Shown in pieces: positions 47,587-56,929 of a DNA stretch of 64,000 nucleotides. The notes under the pieces are model-generated. The model saw nothing but the letters and a program-made list of their open reading frames with translations, was not told where the DNA came from and made no database searches. This DNA is from Porphyridium purpureum (Eukaryota; Rhodophyta; Bangiophyceae; Porphyridiales; Porphyridiaceae). The DNA lies in assembly GCA_008690995.1 (NCBI GenBank), contig VRMN01000008.1, positions 620,001 to 684,000 on the forward strand, read 5' to 3'. Numbering within the stretch: position 1 is the first letter of the stretch; each line of letters opens with the position of its first letter. The position numbers and the translations under genes were made by a program.

Positions 47587-48843
47587 ATGACGGCGGCAAA
47601 GCACGTGGAATTGATCAAGAGACTGAGCGCGGCCGGCGTCGCGCTGGAAATATGCGATAAATATGTTGCTCTGCTGAAGCAGTTCTTGTCTGCCGGCATG
47701 AGCAAGACGGACTTTGAATCGGCACTGCGCAGGCTGCTGCCCAAGGACAAGATTCGCGTCCACAACCAGATCGTCAAATGGATTCTCAGCTCGGCGCTCT
47801 CGCGAAAGAGCGGCAGCGTCCAGCTACCGGTGCTGGTTCCCGCCAAGGACAAGAAGCCAACAGCGACCAAAAAGGAGATCGGCACAGTTGTGGTCACCCC
47901 GGCTGGCCGCCCGGCGCCTGTGGGAGGCAAGAAGGGCACTTTGGGCAAGCGGAAAGCAGGAGCGGGCGATCTTGTTCCGCCCGCACCACTGGGCGCAATC
48001 AGTCCCGCGCTCAGTGCAACAGATAGAAAATCCGCCAAGGGCAAAAGGGCAGGGGCGCTCGCATTGGCCGCCACAGCCGTCAAGGACAACACGACGCAAA
48101 AATTCTTGTCCCAGTCGCTGGCAGCAAGTCGCAAAAAGAATGCCGCCGCCAACGAGAAAACGCAGGCGGCAATGCTTCTCGCGGACCCGTCCGCTCAAGG
48201 GAAAGGAAAGGACCCAGGACAGAAGACAAAGTCGGGCAAGCCGCCAGCGAAGCGAGCACGCGTTGGACAAAAGTCGAAGGGCGATGCGGACGGTGTTGGT
48301 GGTGCTGGTGGTGTTGCCGGAGCACAGCGAGCTGCTGCCTCGGCTGCAGCCGCAGTTGCTGCTGCAAATGCGCAGGCGCTGCATGGTGCGAAGGGAAGAC
48401 AGGTGCCGGTTCCCTTACAAAGGCCGGGCGTCAAACTACCCGCTCGTGCGCCAGATCTGATTTCATATCCGAACATGGTGTTTGTCCCGGGAACGCCGGG
48501 CGCTGGGCTCGATCTGGAGCTGCTCATGAGATTACGGCATCGCGTGCAGAGAATCGCGTCCATGGAATTTGGGATTCAAACCGCCAGCGACGACAGTATT
48601 GCGCTGTTGACCCATGCGCTCGAGTCTCACCTGAAGAGTTTACTGGAAGCCAGCGTGCAGAAGAGGAGGCAGCGATGCGGCGACGCGCCGTCAGGGATGT
48701 CAAACCAGCTGGACGCGCTAGGATCGTATAAGCGAGTTACCCCTCTTGATGTATTCATGTGCGCAAGGGAGAATACAGATCTTTTAGGGAACGACCACGC
48801 GGTCTACATGGAAAGGCTTCTTTTGATGATGCATCACTGCTAG
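47587..48843 (+). CDS. SAGA complex subunit Ada1/TADA1-like
   Basis: 418 residues from the ATG at 47587; the open frame upstream starts with TTG. Residues 1-70 match the SAGA-Tad1 pattern: VELIKRLSAAGVALEICDKY, VALLKQFLSAGMSKTDFESA, LRRLLPKDKIRVHNQIVKWI. The middle is Lys/Ala-rich and disordered. The C-terminal about 120 residues (LELLMRLRHRVQRIASMEFG, IALLTHALESHLKSLLEASV) form helices that could be the histone-fold partner of Taf12, as in yeast Ada1. The end has VTPLDVFMCARENTDLLGND, typical of the plant and fungal proteins. SAGA acetylates histone H3 and loads TBP. Family call good, orthology likely. Confidence 0.82.
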   Translation: MTAAKHVELIKRLSAAGVALEICDKYVALLKQFLSAGMSKTDFESALRRLLPKDKIRVHNQIVKWILSSALSRKSGSVQLPVLVPAKDKKPTATKKEIGTVVVTPAGRPAPVGGKKGTLGKRKAGAGDLVPPAPLGAISPALSATDRKSAKGKRAGALALAATAVKDNTTQKFLSQSLAASRKKNAAANEKTQAAMLLADPSAQGKGKDPGQKTKSGKPPAKRARVGQKSKGDADGVGGAGGVAGAQRAAASAAAAVAAANAQALHGAKGRQVPVPLQRPGVKLPARAPDLISYPNMVFVPGTPGAGLDLELLMRLRHRVQRIASMEFGIQTASDDSIALLTHALESHLKSLLEASVQKRRQRCGDAPSGMSNQLDALGSYKRVTPLDVFMCARENTDLLGNDHAVYMERLLLMMHHC

Positions 48844-49255
48844 ACGGCACAAGGCTGATTCATGTTATTTCCGCATGCACTGTTGAACCGTGGTCGTGCA
48901 CGTATTTATGCGACGCTAGGAAGCATAGGACGGCCACACAAGAGATTGTCGATCTGATGAGCGATTTCCTCCGTAGTGGGCGCCGCGAAGGCGTGCAGGC
49001 AAGCAATGTCGCGCCAAAATGCATATGAGCGTAAGAATATTTATCAAAGATGATAGCTAAACTGATGATGCGGTCACTAGTGAGTTGGTCCGGATGTGAT
49101 CGTGTATTTGTGTGTATGTGTTCTTCCATAGCGCGTGCGGATTCAAGCGAGCGATCGCATCTATGCTACAGTTCGGTCGTGCGCTCCAAGCATCTGTAAT
49201 CTTCGCTGTTCCTTCGCAGGCCTCAAACACGCACCTGTACTTTAGCGACCCGAAA
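48844..49255. other. Convergent 3' intergenic space
   Basis: 412 bp between the ends of the Ada1-like gene (+) and the next gene (-). No gene, RNA or repeat seen; presumably 3' UTRs and terminators. Confidence 0.5.
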
Positions 49256-50371
49256 CTACTGCTTGTCACGAACTTCAAGATGCTGCCCGCTTTCAACAAG
49301 CTGCCTGAGCCCAGCCTGAACTTCTTTACGACGCATCGCTTTGCCGAGCGCCCGGATAACCTGCACTCGGGAATAATGTACGGGATATTTCTGACTCAAT
49401 CGAGTAGACTCCGAGAGCTCTGTGCGAACAAACACAGGCGCGCACTCAAATTCACGTATGGCACCAACGGGGGATCCGAGCTTGGGCTGATCTGCCGGGC
49501 GCTCGTCTACCGGTGCTGCCTGCTCAACGACATCACTCGCCAAGCCAGGCTCGCGTAGAGCAGAATCGGCAGGCGTCGGATTACCCAGTGTAACTTGTGA
49601 TACGACGGTCTGCTCAAGCGTGCTGGTTTGGCTCAGTATTGGAGCGGCACGCTCCACACGCTCTGGTGTTTGCACTGGAGCTGGAGCTGCAGGACAAGCT
49701 AAAGCTGGCGCATGCGCTGGATCTGGAGCACACACTGGAGCTGGAGCACACACTGGAGCTGGAGCACACGCTGGCGCACAGGGTGGAGCTGGAGGCTTTG
49801 CCGACCCGACGCCAGCCCGACTACCAGTCTTACTTTCTTCGTGGCTGCATGGGTGGACAAGCTCTTGGGCAGACATGGTGGCTGTGCTGGAAGCAAGAAT
49901 GGCATTCGCGTAAGCATAAAGCACTGTGCCGGCCACAGGTGCTTCGAGCACCTGAGCGACGAACTGGGCGACCATGCTCACTTGGGGCACGTCGAGGAAA
50001 AACATCGCAACAACTGACTGATCGATCGATCCAATCCACAGCCTTTGGCCCGAAACACGAGCACAGAAATAGTGTCTCTCTGCATTAAAGGGCCCAAAGA
50101 CTGTGATCACGCCCTTCCTGTCGGGCAACTCGGGGCGTAATGCATCCCCGCCCGCCACTACCACTGCTACAGTCAGACATTTCGCGCGCTTCTGTGAATT
50201 ATGTGTCACTTGCAGCCGGAGTGATGCATAGTTGGACGGCAAAAAGTGAGAATGCTCCCACCCATCTGCCCTGGTACCATTGCTGCTGACGTGAAGTTTG
50301 CCCATTCCTTTTGACATGCATAACCGCACCGGCCATACCCGGACCTCATTCTTTGGCTGCGAAACACTCAT
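49256..50371 (-). CDS. Protein of unknown function with Cys-Ala-Pro repeats
   Basis: 371 residues from an ATG at 50371. I do not recognise it. The N-terminal about 165 residues look globular and beta-rich (VRVWPVRLCMSKGMGKLHVS, KGVITVFGPFNAERHYFCAR, RLWIGSIDQSVVAMFFLDVP) and end in a helix (VSMVAQFVAQVLEAP); the shape recalls a PH-like barrel, which is only a guess. Residues of about 190-235 are a CAPAPV/CAPDPA repeat encoded by an 18-bp DNA repeat. The rest is disordered, apart from a closing helix (RVQVIRALGKAMRRKEVQAG). No signal or transit peptide, so cytosol or nucleus. Confidence 0.6.
   Translation of the reverse strand: MSVSQPKNEVRVWPVRLCMSKGMGKLHVSSNGTRADGWEHSHFLPSNYASLRLQVTHNSQKRAKCLTVAVVVAGGDALRPELPDRKGVITVFGPFNAERHYFCARVSGQRLWIGSIDQSVVAMFFLDVPQVSMVAQFVAQVLEAPVAGTVLYAYANAILASSTATMSAQELVHPCSHEESKTGSRAGVGSAKPPAPPCAPACAPAPVCAPAPVCAPDPAHAPALACPAAPAPVQTPERVERAAPILSQTSTLEQTVVSQVTLGNPTPADSALREPGLASDVVEQAAPVDERPADQPKLGSPVGAIREFECAPVFVRTELSESTRLSQKYPVHYSRVQVIRALGKAMRRKEVQAGLRQLVESGQHLEVRDKQ
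49715..49785 (-). repeat. 18-bp tandem repeat within the CAPAPV region
   Basis: Units of the type CTGGAGCTGGAGCACACA (plus strand), three to four copies, code on the minus strand for CAPAPV. The near-perfect DNA identity indicates recent expansion. Confidence 0.8.
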
Positions 50372-50574
50372 CCCTTGCCGCTGCTCTCAGCCCAAAAAAC
50401 TGCTAGCACCTGTCCCCTAGAAATGCTCCTTCTCGCCACGCCAAGAAACCCGCCTTCTCACACTCTCTCCTCCCTCTTCGCCTCTCTTTCTTTTCTCAAC
50501 GTGCCCGTCGCACCAGCACATCGTGAAATCGGATCTCACGCGCAGACCGACAACGCTGCGGTGAGAGCGGGATC

Positions 50575-51129
50575 TCACTTGGATTCAGAGTTAGAGTCTC
50601 TTGTGTCTTGGTCAGTGGACGCTTTCATCATGTTGTCCCACTTGCGATCCCACTCCATGCTCAAGTTTTTCACAATGTCCTCGACCGAGTTTTTCCGAAA
50701 GTTGAACGTGTGCGGGTACTCCAACTCCGGAGGGTGCTTGAACTCCCTCAGTACACGAAGCGCTTCTTCCTCTTTGGCGACCCGTCGGCGTTCCGTGAGG
50801 ATCTTTCGCTGCCTGATGTACACAAGCACGCCGAGCGCAATGGTCATGAGCAACGCGACGACAAACGCGCCAAGTTCGCGCGTGCTGGACACCAGATACG
50901 GCGGCAACAGCGGCAGCAAGAAGCGCGACGGCGCCACTTTGACTGTCGGTGACGCGGCGTGCGCACCCATAACCAGCATCTGCCTGTTACAGGTACGACA
51001 ACAGCTCGCCGCCGTCCCAGCCAAATCAAAGCGGTCATGTCTTCTCCAGACGCACACTCTGCGCCGCACTGCCTGCCCCACAGACACGCGCACGGGTCCA
51101 GAAGATATCCCCACAAACGCAGCCACCAT
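50575..51129 (-). CDS. Predicted plastid single-pass membrane protein, unknown function
   Basis: 184 residues from the ATG at 51129 (GTG at 51180 ignored). The start MVAAFVGISSGPVRVSVGQA, followed by Arg-rich sequence (VRRRVCVWRR) with almost no acid, matches the Phe-bearing transit peptides of its neighbours, so plastid import is likely (inference). The mature part would begin near residue 60. It has one membrane helix (LGAFVVALLMTIALGVLVYI, about 90-110), then a basic helix (RQRKILTERRRVAKEEEALR) and an acidic/aromatic tail (PPELEYPHTFNFRKNSVEDI). That topology, one anchor with a stromal coiled tail, recalls thylakoid or envelope assembly factors. No family recognised. Confidence 0.6.
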   Translation of the reverse strand: MVAAFVGISSGPVRVSVGQAVRRRVCVWRRHDRFDLAGTAASCCRTCNRQMLVMGAHAASPTVKVAPSRFLLPLLPPYLVSSTRELGAFVVALLMTIALGVLVYIRQRKILTERRRVAKEEEALRVLREFKHPPELEYPHTFNFRKNSVEDIVKNLSMEWDRKWDNMMKASTDQDTRDSNSESK

Positions 51130-51444
51130 CTTGCCAGCCAGAGACGTAACGTGATCACGTGCAACTAACGGAACAAACACTTCCGTTCAACACCCGCGAA
51201 CCGAAATAGGACCCAATTCCGACGCCTAGAGCTTGTGATGTGGCGTGCCACGCACGATTGCCACCGACGCAAACCGCGTGTGGCGCTGGATTGGCCTGCG
51301 ACTTGGTCCCTGCCTCGTTATCGCACCTTCTCTCTGACGAACGGTCGAGCTGCATGCAGCCGCGCAAGAGAACGGAATTCTCTAATAGAAAAAGGTGATT
51401 TTGCTAGGAAAAGGCACACCAGAAGCACGAGCTCGAGCGTTCAT
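51130..51444. other. Short spacer between minus-strand genes
   Basis: 315 bp. It holds the promoter of the predicted plastid membrane protein gene and the 3' end of the F-box gene. No other feature seen. Confidence 0.45.
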
Positions 51445-53250
51445 TCAATGTGAGCCGTGCGGTGGTGGAGCGCTTTGCGTGAGCGCGCGGACCGACACTT
51501 TCCAGCTGAGGTCGCGATGATCGGAGGACCTGCTGGCGGCCGCGGCTGGAAGGCTGACGAGCACGGCCCACGCCGGGTCTGGCGACAGCGCGCATGAAAA
51601 TGCGTGCACCGAAGCGTCGCCACGCACGCTCTGGAAGCACGTGCGCGCGAGTGTGGTGCCGCTTGGAAGGCTTTTCGTGTACACAGCGTACACGGAATGC
51701 TCAATTTTCGAGGAGCGCTCCGTGAGGTTGATCTGACGCAGGAAAAGCAGCGCGGCACTCTCGCTTTCAGTGCTACCGTGTGGTGCGTCCCGCTTGGCGC
51801 GGACAAAGCGGCACCCCAGGCGGTTGATGGCAGGGTAGCTCTGTGAGCTCACGAGCTCGGCAATTCGATACACGCGCTCCCCCTGTGCAAGCTTCCACAC
51901 CTCGCAGGCTAGTTCGATGTCGCGAGGGTCTGAACTGGGCTGCCAGTCGCGCTTGCTCTCCACATACACCGCCACATGCGACAGGTCCGGGCTGAATGCC
52001 GCGCAGCGAGAGGATCCGCGCCGCAGATAGCGCGGATGGCTCCAGCTCTCGACGCGCTGCTCTGAGGACGCCACTTCTTCTGCAACGACAGGCAGGTTCA
52101 CGACAACGTCGCGCGGCCCACGCGATGCATCCTCCACTGAACAAAATAGCGCGCTCATACGCGAAAGGTCATCAGCGAACGCCACGCCGTGCAGCTCTAG
52201 CCGTTCTCGCGTGTTGGCGTCGATCATCACGTTTCGCGGAAGCAGCGCTTTGGCGTTCACCAGCCGTAAAATGGAACGGTCTCGCAGCGAGTACACCACC
52301 AGTGTGCCATCGCTCATACCCGCAAGTAACCGCGTGCCATCCAGCGCTGGCGCGATTGCAACGCACGTCCAAGACGACGTTGAACCGCTAGGATCGATAG
52401 TGGGAGGCGCCAGCTCCCATAGTGTTTCATCCGACTGATGCATGCACATGGGCGCCTGTGCTCTACGTGCGGGAAGCAGCCGGGTGCAGTCTGCGCACAG
52501 ATCGACCGAAAAGCTTGTGACACATACCAGATCGTGTTTAGCGCTCGCGTTTTTGCTTCTGCTCAGCAGCGCACCAAACACGACGAATGAGCGGCTGTGA
52601 CGGCCGGGCAAGAGTTCAATGCCGTTCACATCACCTAGTACGCGCATGGCAAAGATTTGACGCGAGCGTGTTGTCCATAGGAGCAGCTCGGTTTCGTAGA
52701 GCGAACTGTAACTGTTTCGGCGCTTGGTGATCAGAGCGACGTGTCTTCCGTCGGCCGACACGCGCGCGTGAGTGACATGGCCAAAGCTCTTTGGAAAAAG
52801 GTTCATGGACACTTCTGCACCACTTCGCGCGGCGAGCGCATCCCACGCGTCATCCGTGGTGGAGTTCTTGTAGGCGCCAAACGTCCACGCTGCCTCGAAC
52901 ATCGTACTGGAAACCAATGCAAAGTTGAGCCTATCACGCGGCCGTTCGAGAAACGACGCCACGCGCTCAAGCACGTCGCTCGGCAGCCTGTCCAGCTTGA
53001 TGACGCGATTCTCGTACGGCCACAGGTCGCGGGGTGGCAGCGGCGCGTTCGACGTCGACGGACGCGCTCCGCCGGGCGTTTTCGGGCTGCTGCTCCAGCT
53101 CTTCGTGGCGCGTGGACTGCCTGTACGACTGTGCGCCTTTGCGCCGCGCAACGCCCACAGCGGTAGCTGCAGCCCATTCGCGCTGAACCCAGACCCAGAC
53201 CCAGACCCAGATCCAGACGCCCCATTAGACTGGGCCCACTTCTTCCTCAT
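51445..53250 (-). CDS. F-box protein with WD40-like propeller
   Basis: 601 residues from the ATG at 53250. A Gly/Ser repeat (GSGSGSGSGF) encoded by a CCCAGA-type DNA repeat, and a Ser/Pro linker, precede an F-box at about residues 86-130 (IKLDRLPSDVLERVASFLER, PRDRLNFALVSSTMFEAAW). The remaining 470 residues read as a divergent beta-propeller: HVTHARVSADGRHVALITKR, LLLWTTRSRQIFAMRVLGDV, TRLLAGMSDGTLVVYSLRDR, SRCAAFSPDLSHVAVYVESK. F-box proteins join Skp1-Cullin1 ubiquitin ligases through the F-box and bind substrates through the propeller. The substrate is unknown. F-box call good; propeller inferred from spacing of strand motifs. Confidence 0.75.
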   Translation of the reverse strand: MRKKWAQSNGASGSGSGSGSGFSANGLQLPLWALRGAKAHSRTGSPRATKSWSSSPKTPGGARPSTSNAPLPPRDLWPYENRVIKLDRLPSDVLERVASFLERPRDRLNFALVSSTMFEAAWTFGAYKNSTTDDAWDALAARSGAEVSMNLFPKSFGHVTHARVSADGRHVALITKRRNSYSSLYETELLLWTTRSRQIFAMRVLGDVNGIELLPGRHSRSFVVFGALLSRSKNASAKHDLVCVTSFSVDLCADCTRLLPARRAQAPMCMHQSDETLWELAPPTIDPSGSTSSWTCVAIAPALDGTRLLAGMSDGTLVVYSLRDRSILRLVNAKALLPRNVMIDANTRERLELHGVAFADDLSRMSALFCSVEDASRGPRDVVVNLPVVAEEVASSEQRVESWSHPRYLRRGSSRCAAFSPDLSHVAVYVESKRDWQPSSDPRDIELACEVWKLAQGERVYRIAELVSSQSYPAINRLGCRFVRAKRDAPHGSTESESAALLFLRQINLTERSSKIEHSVYAVYTKSLPSGTTLARTCFQSVRGDASVHAFSCALSPDPAWAVLVSLPAAAASRSSDHRDLSWKVSVRALTQSAPPPHGSH

Positions 53251-53541
53251 CACGGCTGCGTCAGAGTACCAGTGGTGTCACACGACGCTCAGCCCGCTGG
53301 TGGTGGTCCATACAGCAGCGCTGATACCTCCATGCGGCGCGTTCACCCGCAATCCCATCGACCACGCTGCGCTCACGCAGCCGATCGCGTGCTGAGGTTG
53401 CTCATCAGCCGCAGCGCTGTCGGTTCATGCCCCTATACTGTACACCCACACTGAACCTATGTTCTTTTTACTGTACCTCATCGGTGCAAGTGGCAGCGTG
53501 CGTGTTTCTCGCGGATAAGGCGGCGCGGTGGCACATGCGCG

Positions 53542-54426
53542 TCAGTTGACAAAGCCGTTTTGCCGGGGCTGTTTGGTGATGCTGCTGTGATGCGGCGACG
53601 CGTACAGTGCGCTTCGCTCTCGAGACGACGCCACGCTGTCCACTCGCTCGAGCCGCGCGCTCGCCGCCTCGGCGTCCAGTTTCGCTTTCATGTCCAGCAG
53701 AACTTCCTTGATGCGCAGCTCGGACTGCAGCTTGCGCTCCGCATCCTGCAAGTGATGCGTTAAGCTGTTGTTCTCCTGCCTGAGTGCAACGTTCTCCCGT
53801 TCGAGCGCAGCGTTGCGCCGCTGCTGCGCGTCCAGTTGCGCGCGCAGCGCCGCTTCGCCCGCGGGCGACGCAATGTCTGTGCGTTCATTCCCACTCGTGC
53901 TCCGGCGCGACGCATGCAGCGCCGGTGATTTGTATTCTTCAAGCTCCTTCTCCAGCCGCGCGTTTTCGACCGCGAGTCGCTGCAGTCGTTCCATGGTGCC
54001 TTGCACAAACAGCTTCCGAGCCCATTGCGCCGCAAGGCACGAGATGGAGTGCGTTGATCCCGACGACAACGACGACGACCCGCTGTCCTGACTGTGACTT
54101 GTTCTTGCTGCAGCCGTGGCGTCATATGTACATTCTAGCGCGCTCCCGCGCTGTTCGTCGCGCTGCTGCAGCAACAGTGTTTCAATAGCACTGAGATCCA
54201 TACCCTGTAATCTACGGAGCTCATTTCGGAGCCGCAGGCGCTCATCCAGCCGCTCGTCCATATGCGGATTCACCATCACGTGCGCGCCATTGGGACGCCT
54301 TGCGCCGTCCGCGTCATTTGCGGCTTGACTCGCCGTTTCGCCCTCGGCGTTCGCACGGGGAGCCACAAAGCCTGCGAGCCCGCCGTCTGCTGGCCGTGAC
54401 GGCGCCCGCGACTGCCGCCTCCACAT
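53542..54426 (-). CDS. Coiled-coil protein of unknown function
   Basis: 294 residues from the ATG at 54426 (an upstream GTG was ignored). After a disordered Ala/Gly/Arg-rich N-terminus comes a helix (DERLDERLRLRNELRRLQGM). A Ser-rich linker follows, then two long coiled-coil segments (TMERLQRLAVENARLEKELE, about 145-170, and RAQLDAQQRRNAALERENVA through KEVLLDMKAKLDAEAASARL, about 190-265). The C-terminus is Ser-rich. It could be a cytoskeletal or trafficking scaffold. No family recognised. Shares a short divergent promoter (254 bp) with the ABC ATPase gene. Confidence 0.6.
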   Translation of the reverse strand: MWRRQSRAPSRPADGGLAGFVAPRANAEGETASQAANDADGARRPNGAHVMVNPHMDERLDERLRLRNELRRLQGMDLSAIETLLLQQRDEQRGSALECTYDATAAARTSHSQDSGSSSLSSGSTHSISCLAAQWARKLFVQGTMERLQRLAVENARLEKELEEYKSPALHASRRSTSGNERTDIASPAGEAALRAQLDAQQRRNAALERENVALRQENNSLTHHLQDAERKLQSELRIKEVLLDMKAKLDAEAASARLERVDSVASSRERSALYASPHHSSITKQPRQNGFVN

Positions 54427-54679
54427 CGTTCTGCGCTGCTCCACCTCTCACCACCTCCAGCACACCGCTCCTCACGCCTGTGGCACAGGGCCCAGTCGCG
54501 TTTCTCCCTCAAAATGTCGAGACAGCGCGCGCAAGTTTATATCAAAACAGCGCAGTTTACTAGGATGTTTTGTCCGGAGGTACAGTTGCTGAGGAACAGT
54601 TGTAAGGTGCGTGCGCTCGAGGTGGGAAAAAGTTGGAGAGAGAGAAGGGGGAGAAGAGGTTGATGTGAGTGTGAGTGCG

Positions 54680-56065
54680 ATGGCATTCACTTGTACGCCG
54701 GCTGAGGCGGTTTGGGCCGGGCCTCGGAACGGCGCGCTTCGGATATGCGCGCGGCGAGTGGGTTCGAGCGGCGCTGTGGGGCGTCCGCGCGCGCACCGCA
54801 CGTGCATGTGGTTCGGTATCTTTGAGGATCCGCCCAAGCTGGATATGGACGCGCCGGCCATTGATGTGGCGAGTGTGTCCAAGACGTATGTAAAGTTTGT
54901 TGCCGCACGGCCGCAGCGCATGGTAAAGGAAGGAGGAGAGGGTGACACGTACGGTACGGATCAGGAGACAGACGAAGAGATGGGCAAGGACGGATGCACG
55001 GTCATTGCGTCGCCGTCGTACGTGCAAGGCGGACCGGTCAAGGCCGGCGGGCGGAATGTGCCGAACATTAAAAAGAGCAAAAAGCAAAAGCTGCAAGTGG
55101 TCGCGCTTGATCGCGTCAATTTTGCAGTGCCCAAAGGCTCGATTGTGGCGCTGCTGGGCCCCAACGCGTCCGGCAAGACCACGCTGATGCGCTGCCTCAC
55201 GGGACTTGAGCGTCCAGACTCTGGCGCTGTGCATATGTTTGGTGTCGATGTTCGTAGATACCCGAGATACGCGCGCATGCTGTTTGGGTTCGTGGCGCAG
55301 GACGCCGGACTCGACAAGGTTTTGACTGGGCGTGAACATCTCGACCTTTTTGCGCGCTTGGCGCACCTGGATCGCGAGACGCGCGAACAGAACATTGAAG
55401 AGGCGATCGAGATCCTCAAGTTGGAGAACTTCATTGACAATTTGACCGCAACCTACTCAGGAGGTGTGAAGAAACGGCTGGACATTGCACTGGCTTTGCT
55501 TCCGCAGCCCCCGATACTGATCCTGGATGAACCCAGCGCGGCGCTTGATGTGGACAGCCGGGCCATTGTGTGGGACGTGCTACGGGCGTACAGGGATAAT
55601 GGCGGCACAGTATTAATAAGCACGCACTATTTGGAGGAGGCTGACCTCTTGTCGGATCGTGTGGTGATCATGGACAAGGGCATGCTCATAAGCGAAGGGA
55701 GCGCGAAAGAGCTCAAAAGCAAAATTGGCGGACGGCGGATGACAATACGACTGAACGAGTTCTCTGAGGCAGTTGAAGCGACGCGTGTGCTCAATGAGCT
55801 ACAAGATCGCAATTTGTTGCAACATGGCGTGATTAACGCAAGCTTGGGCAATGCGCTTGAGCTGACTCTGCAAGAGAAAGATGAAAAGAACGTTTTTTCG
55901 GCATTGCGAGGCGCAGGGTACGACTCGGTTTTTGGATATGCGAGCAGTCAACCGAGTTTAGGCGACGTCTACCTAGCGGCGACCGGCAACACTATTGAGA
56001 ATGCCGATTTGCGCGCGCGAGAAAGGAGGGACATCAAGCAAATGCGCAAGGAGTCTATGAAATAA
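54680..56065 (+). CDS. Plastid-targeted ABC transporter ATPase subunit
   Basis: 461 residues from the ATG at 54680; the longer frame starts with GTG. MAFTCTPAEAVWAGPRNGAL and following Arg-rich sequence make a plastid transit peptide with the Phe motif. One ABC domain: a strand (PAIDVASVSKTYVKF), an unusual insert of about 60 residues before the Walker A, then LLGPNASGKTTLMRCLTGLE (about 157-176), YSGGVKKRLDIALAL (signature, about 257), PILILDEPSAALDV (Walker B, about 278) and ISTHYLEEADLLSDRV (H-loop). The C-terminal part resembles CcmA/ABC-2-type ATPases of bacteria. No membrane domain is present, so it must pair with a permease encoded elsewhere, possibly in the plastid. Cyanobacterial origin is likely. 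Confidence 0.85.
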   Translation: MAFTCTPAEAVWAGPRNGALRICARRVGSSGAVGRPRAHRTCMWFGIFEDPPKLDMDAPAIDVASVSKTYVKFVAARPQRMVKEGGEGDTYGTDQETDEEMGKDGCTVIASPSYVQGGPVKAGGRNVPNIKKSKKQKLQVVALDRVNFAVPKGSIVALLGPNASGKTTLMRCLTGLERPDSGAVHMFGVDVRRYPRYARMLFGFVAQDAGLDKVLTGREHLDLFARLAHLDRETREQNIEEAIEILKLENFIDNLTATYSGGVKKRLDIALALLPQPPILILDEPSAALDVDSRAIVWDVLRAYRDNGGTVLISTHYLEEADLLSDRVVIMDKGMLISEGSAKELKSKIGGRRMTIRLNEFSEAVEATRVLNELQDRNLLQHGVINASLGNALELTLQEKDEKNVFSALRGAGYDSVFGYASSQPSLGDVYLAATGNTIENADLRARERRDIKQMRKESMK

Positions 56066-56316
56066 TAGCGTACGAAAGGTCATCTGAGTGCCAAGAGGCT
56101 CCCTACTGACTCGGTCTGAGAAAGCAGAAAGAAAAGAAAGAAAAAAAACGAAGAAAGCGAGAAAAAAACAAACGAATTGGCGTTCAAGTGAAAATGCTAT
56201 TGTAGACGAAATCTCACGCCTATTAATCTACTCGTACCCGCACAGAAGCGGCCCGTATATTCTGAACGAGTTTGTGTCTGCCACGGTCGACAGCCTGCTG
56301 CTTAAAAAACGGCGAC

Positions 56317-56760
56317 TCATGTTAACTTGGCGCGAATGTCAGAAATCGGGATGATCGTATACTGCACATTATCGACCTTGACCTGCTCTATGGTATAAGA
56401 ATCATACAGCACCACGTCGCCCACCTCGATCCCGAATGTCATGTGCGAGCCGTCACCGATGAACTTGCCGGCTCCGATCGACACCACCTCGCCAAACTTC
56501 TCGAGGTTCTGCGCATTTTCGCTCAGCACCAGCCCGGACGAAGACTGTGTTTCCGCAACAAGCTTCTTCAGCACCACTTTATCCTGCGTGGCCTGTGGTG
56601 CCGTCATATGTACAGCGCTGCGCGAGCGCAGCACCGGCGACGAACGCCACGCACTACGGTTATGCGGGCATACCGCCGCCGAACCCAAACGCTCCGCACA
56701 CGGCGTGCTGCGCGTCACCGCGTGCGGCGCAAACGCAGCAGAACTATTCCATCCGGCCAT
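56317..56760 (-). CDS. Plastid co-chaperonin cpn10 (GroES-type)
   Basis: 147 residues from an ATG at 56760. A transit peptide of about 50 residues (MAGWNSSAAFAPHAVTRSTP) contains the FAP-type Phe motif and is followed by one GroES unit of about 95 residues: DKVVLKKLVAETQSSSGLVL (mobile loop ending in the GLVL contact), LEKFGEVVSIGAGKF, MTFGIEVGDVVLYDSY, VKVDNVQYTIIPISDIRAKL. A single domain of cpn10 size is seen, not the double domain of plant cpn20. It caps the plastid Cpn60 folding chamber. The 250-bp gap to the ABC gene is convergent. Confidence 0.88.
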   Translation of the reverse strand: MAGWNSSAAFAPHAVTRSTPCAERLGSAAVCPHNRSAWRSSPVLRSRSAVHMTAPQATQDKVVLKKLVAETQSSSGLVLSENAQNLEKFGEVVSIGAGKFIGDGSHMTFGIEVGDVVLYDSYTIEQVKVDNVQYTIIPISDIRAKLT

Positions 56761-56929
56761 GACTCGGTGCTCCTACCTGTCTACAAGCGCTTTACCCCTT
56801 CGACCTCGACAATCTCAGCGACTGACCGTGGCTCAATGAGGAAAACGCGTGCGGCGACGAGACTCACAAAACCAAGACCGGCATCTGGAAAGTTCGTGTG
56901 CGTGTGAATGGGTGTTTACAGAGTATACA

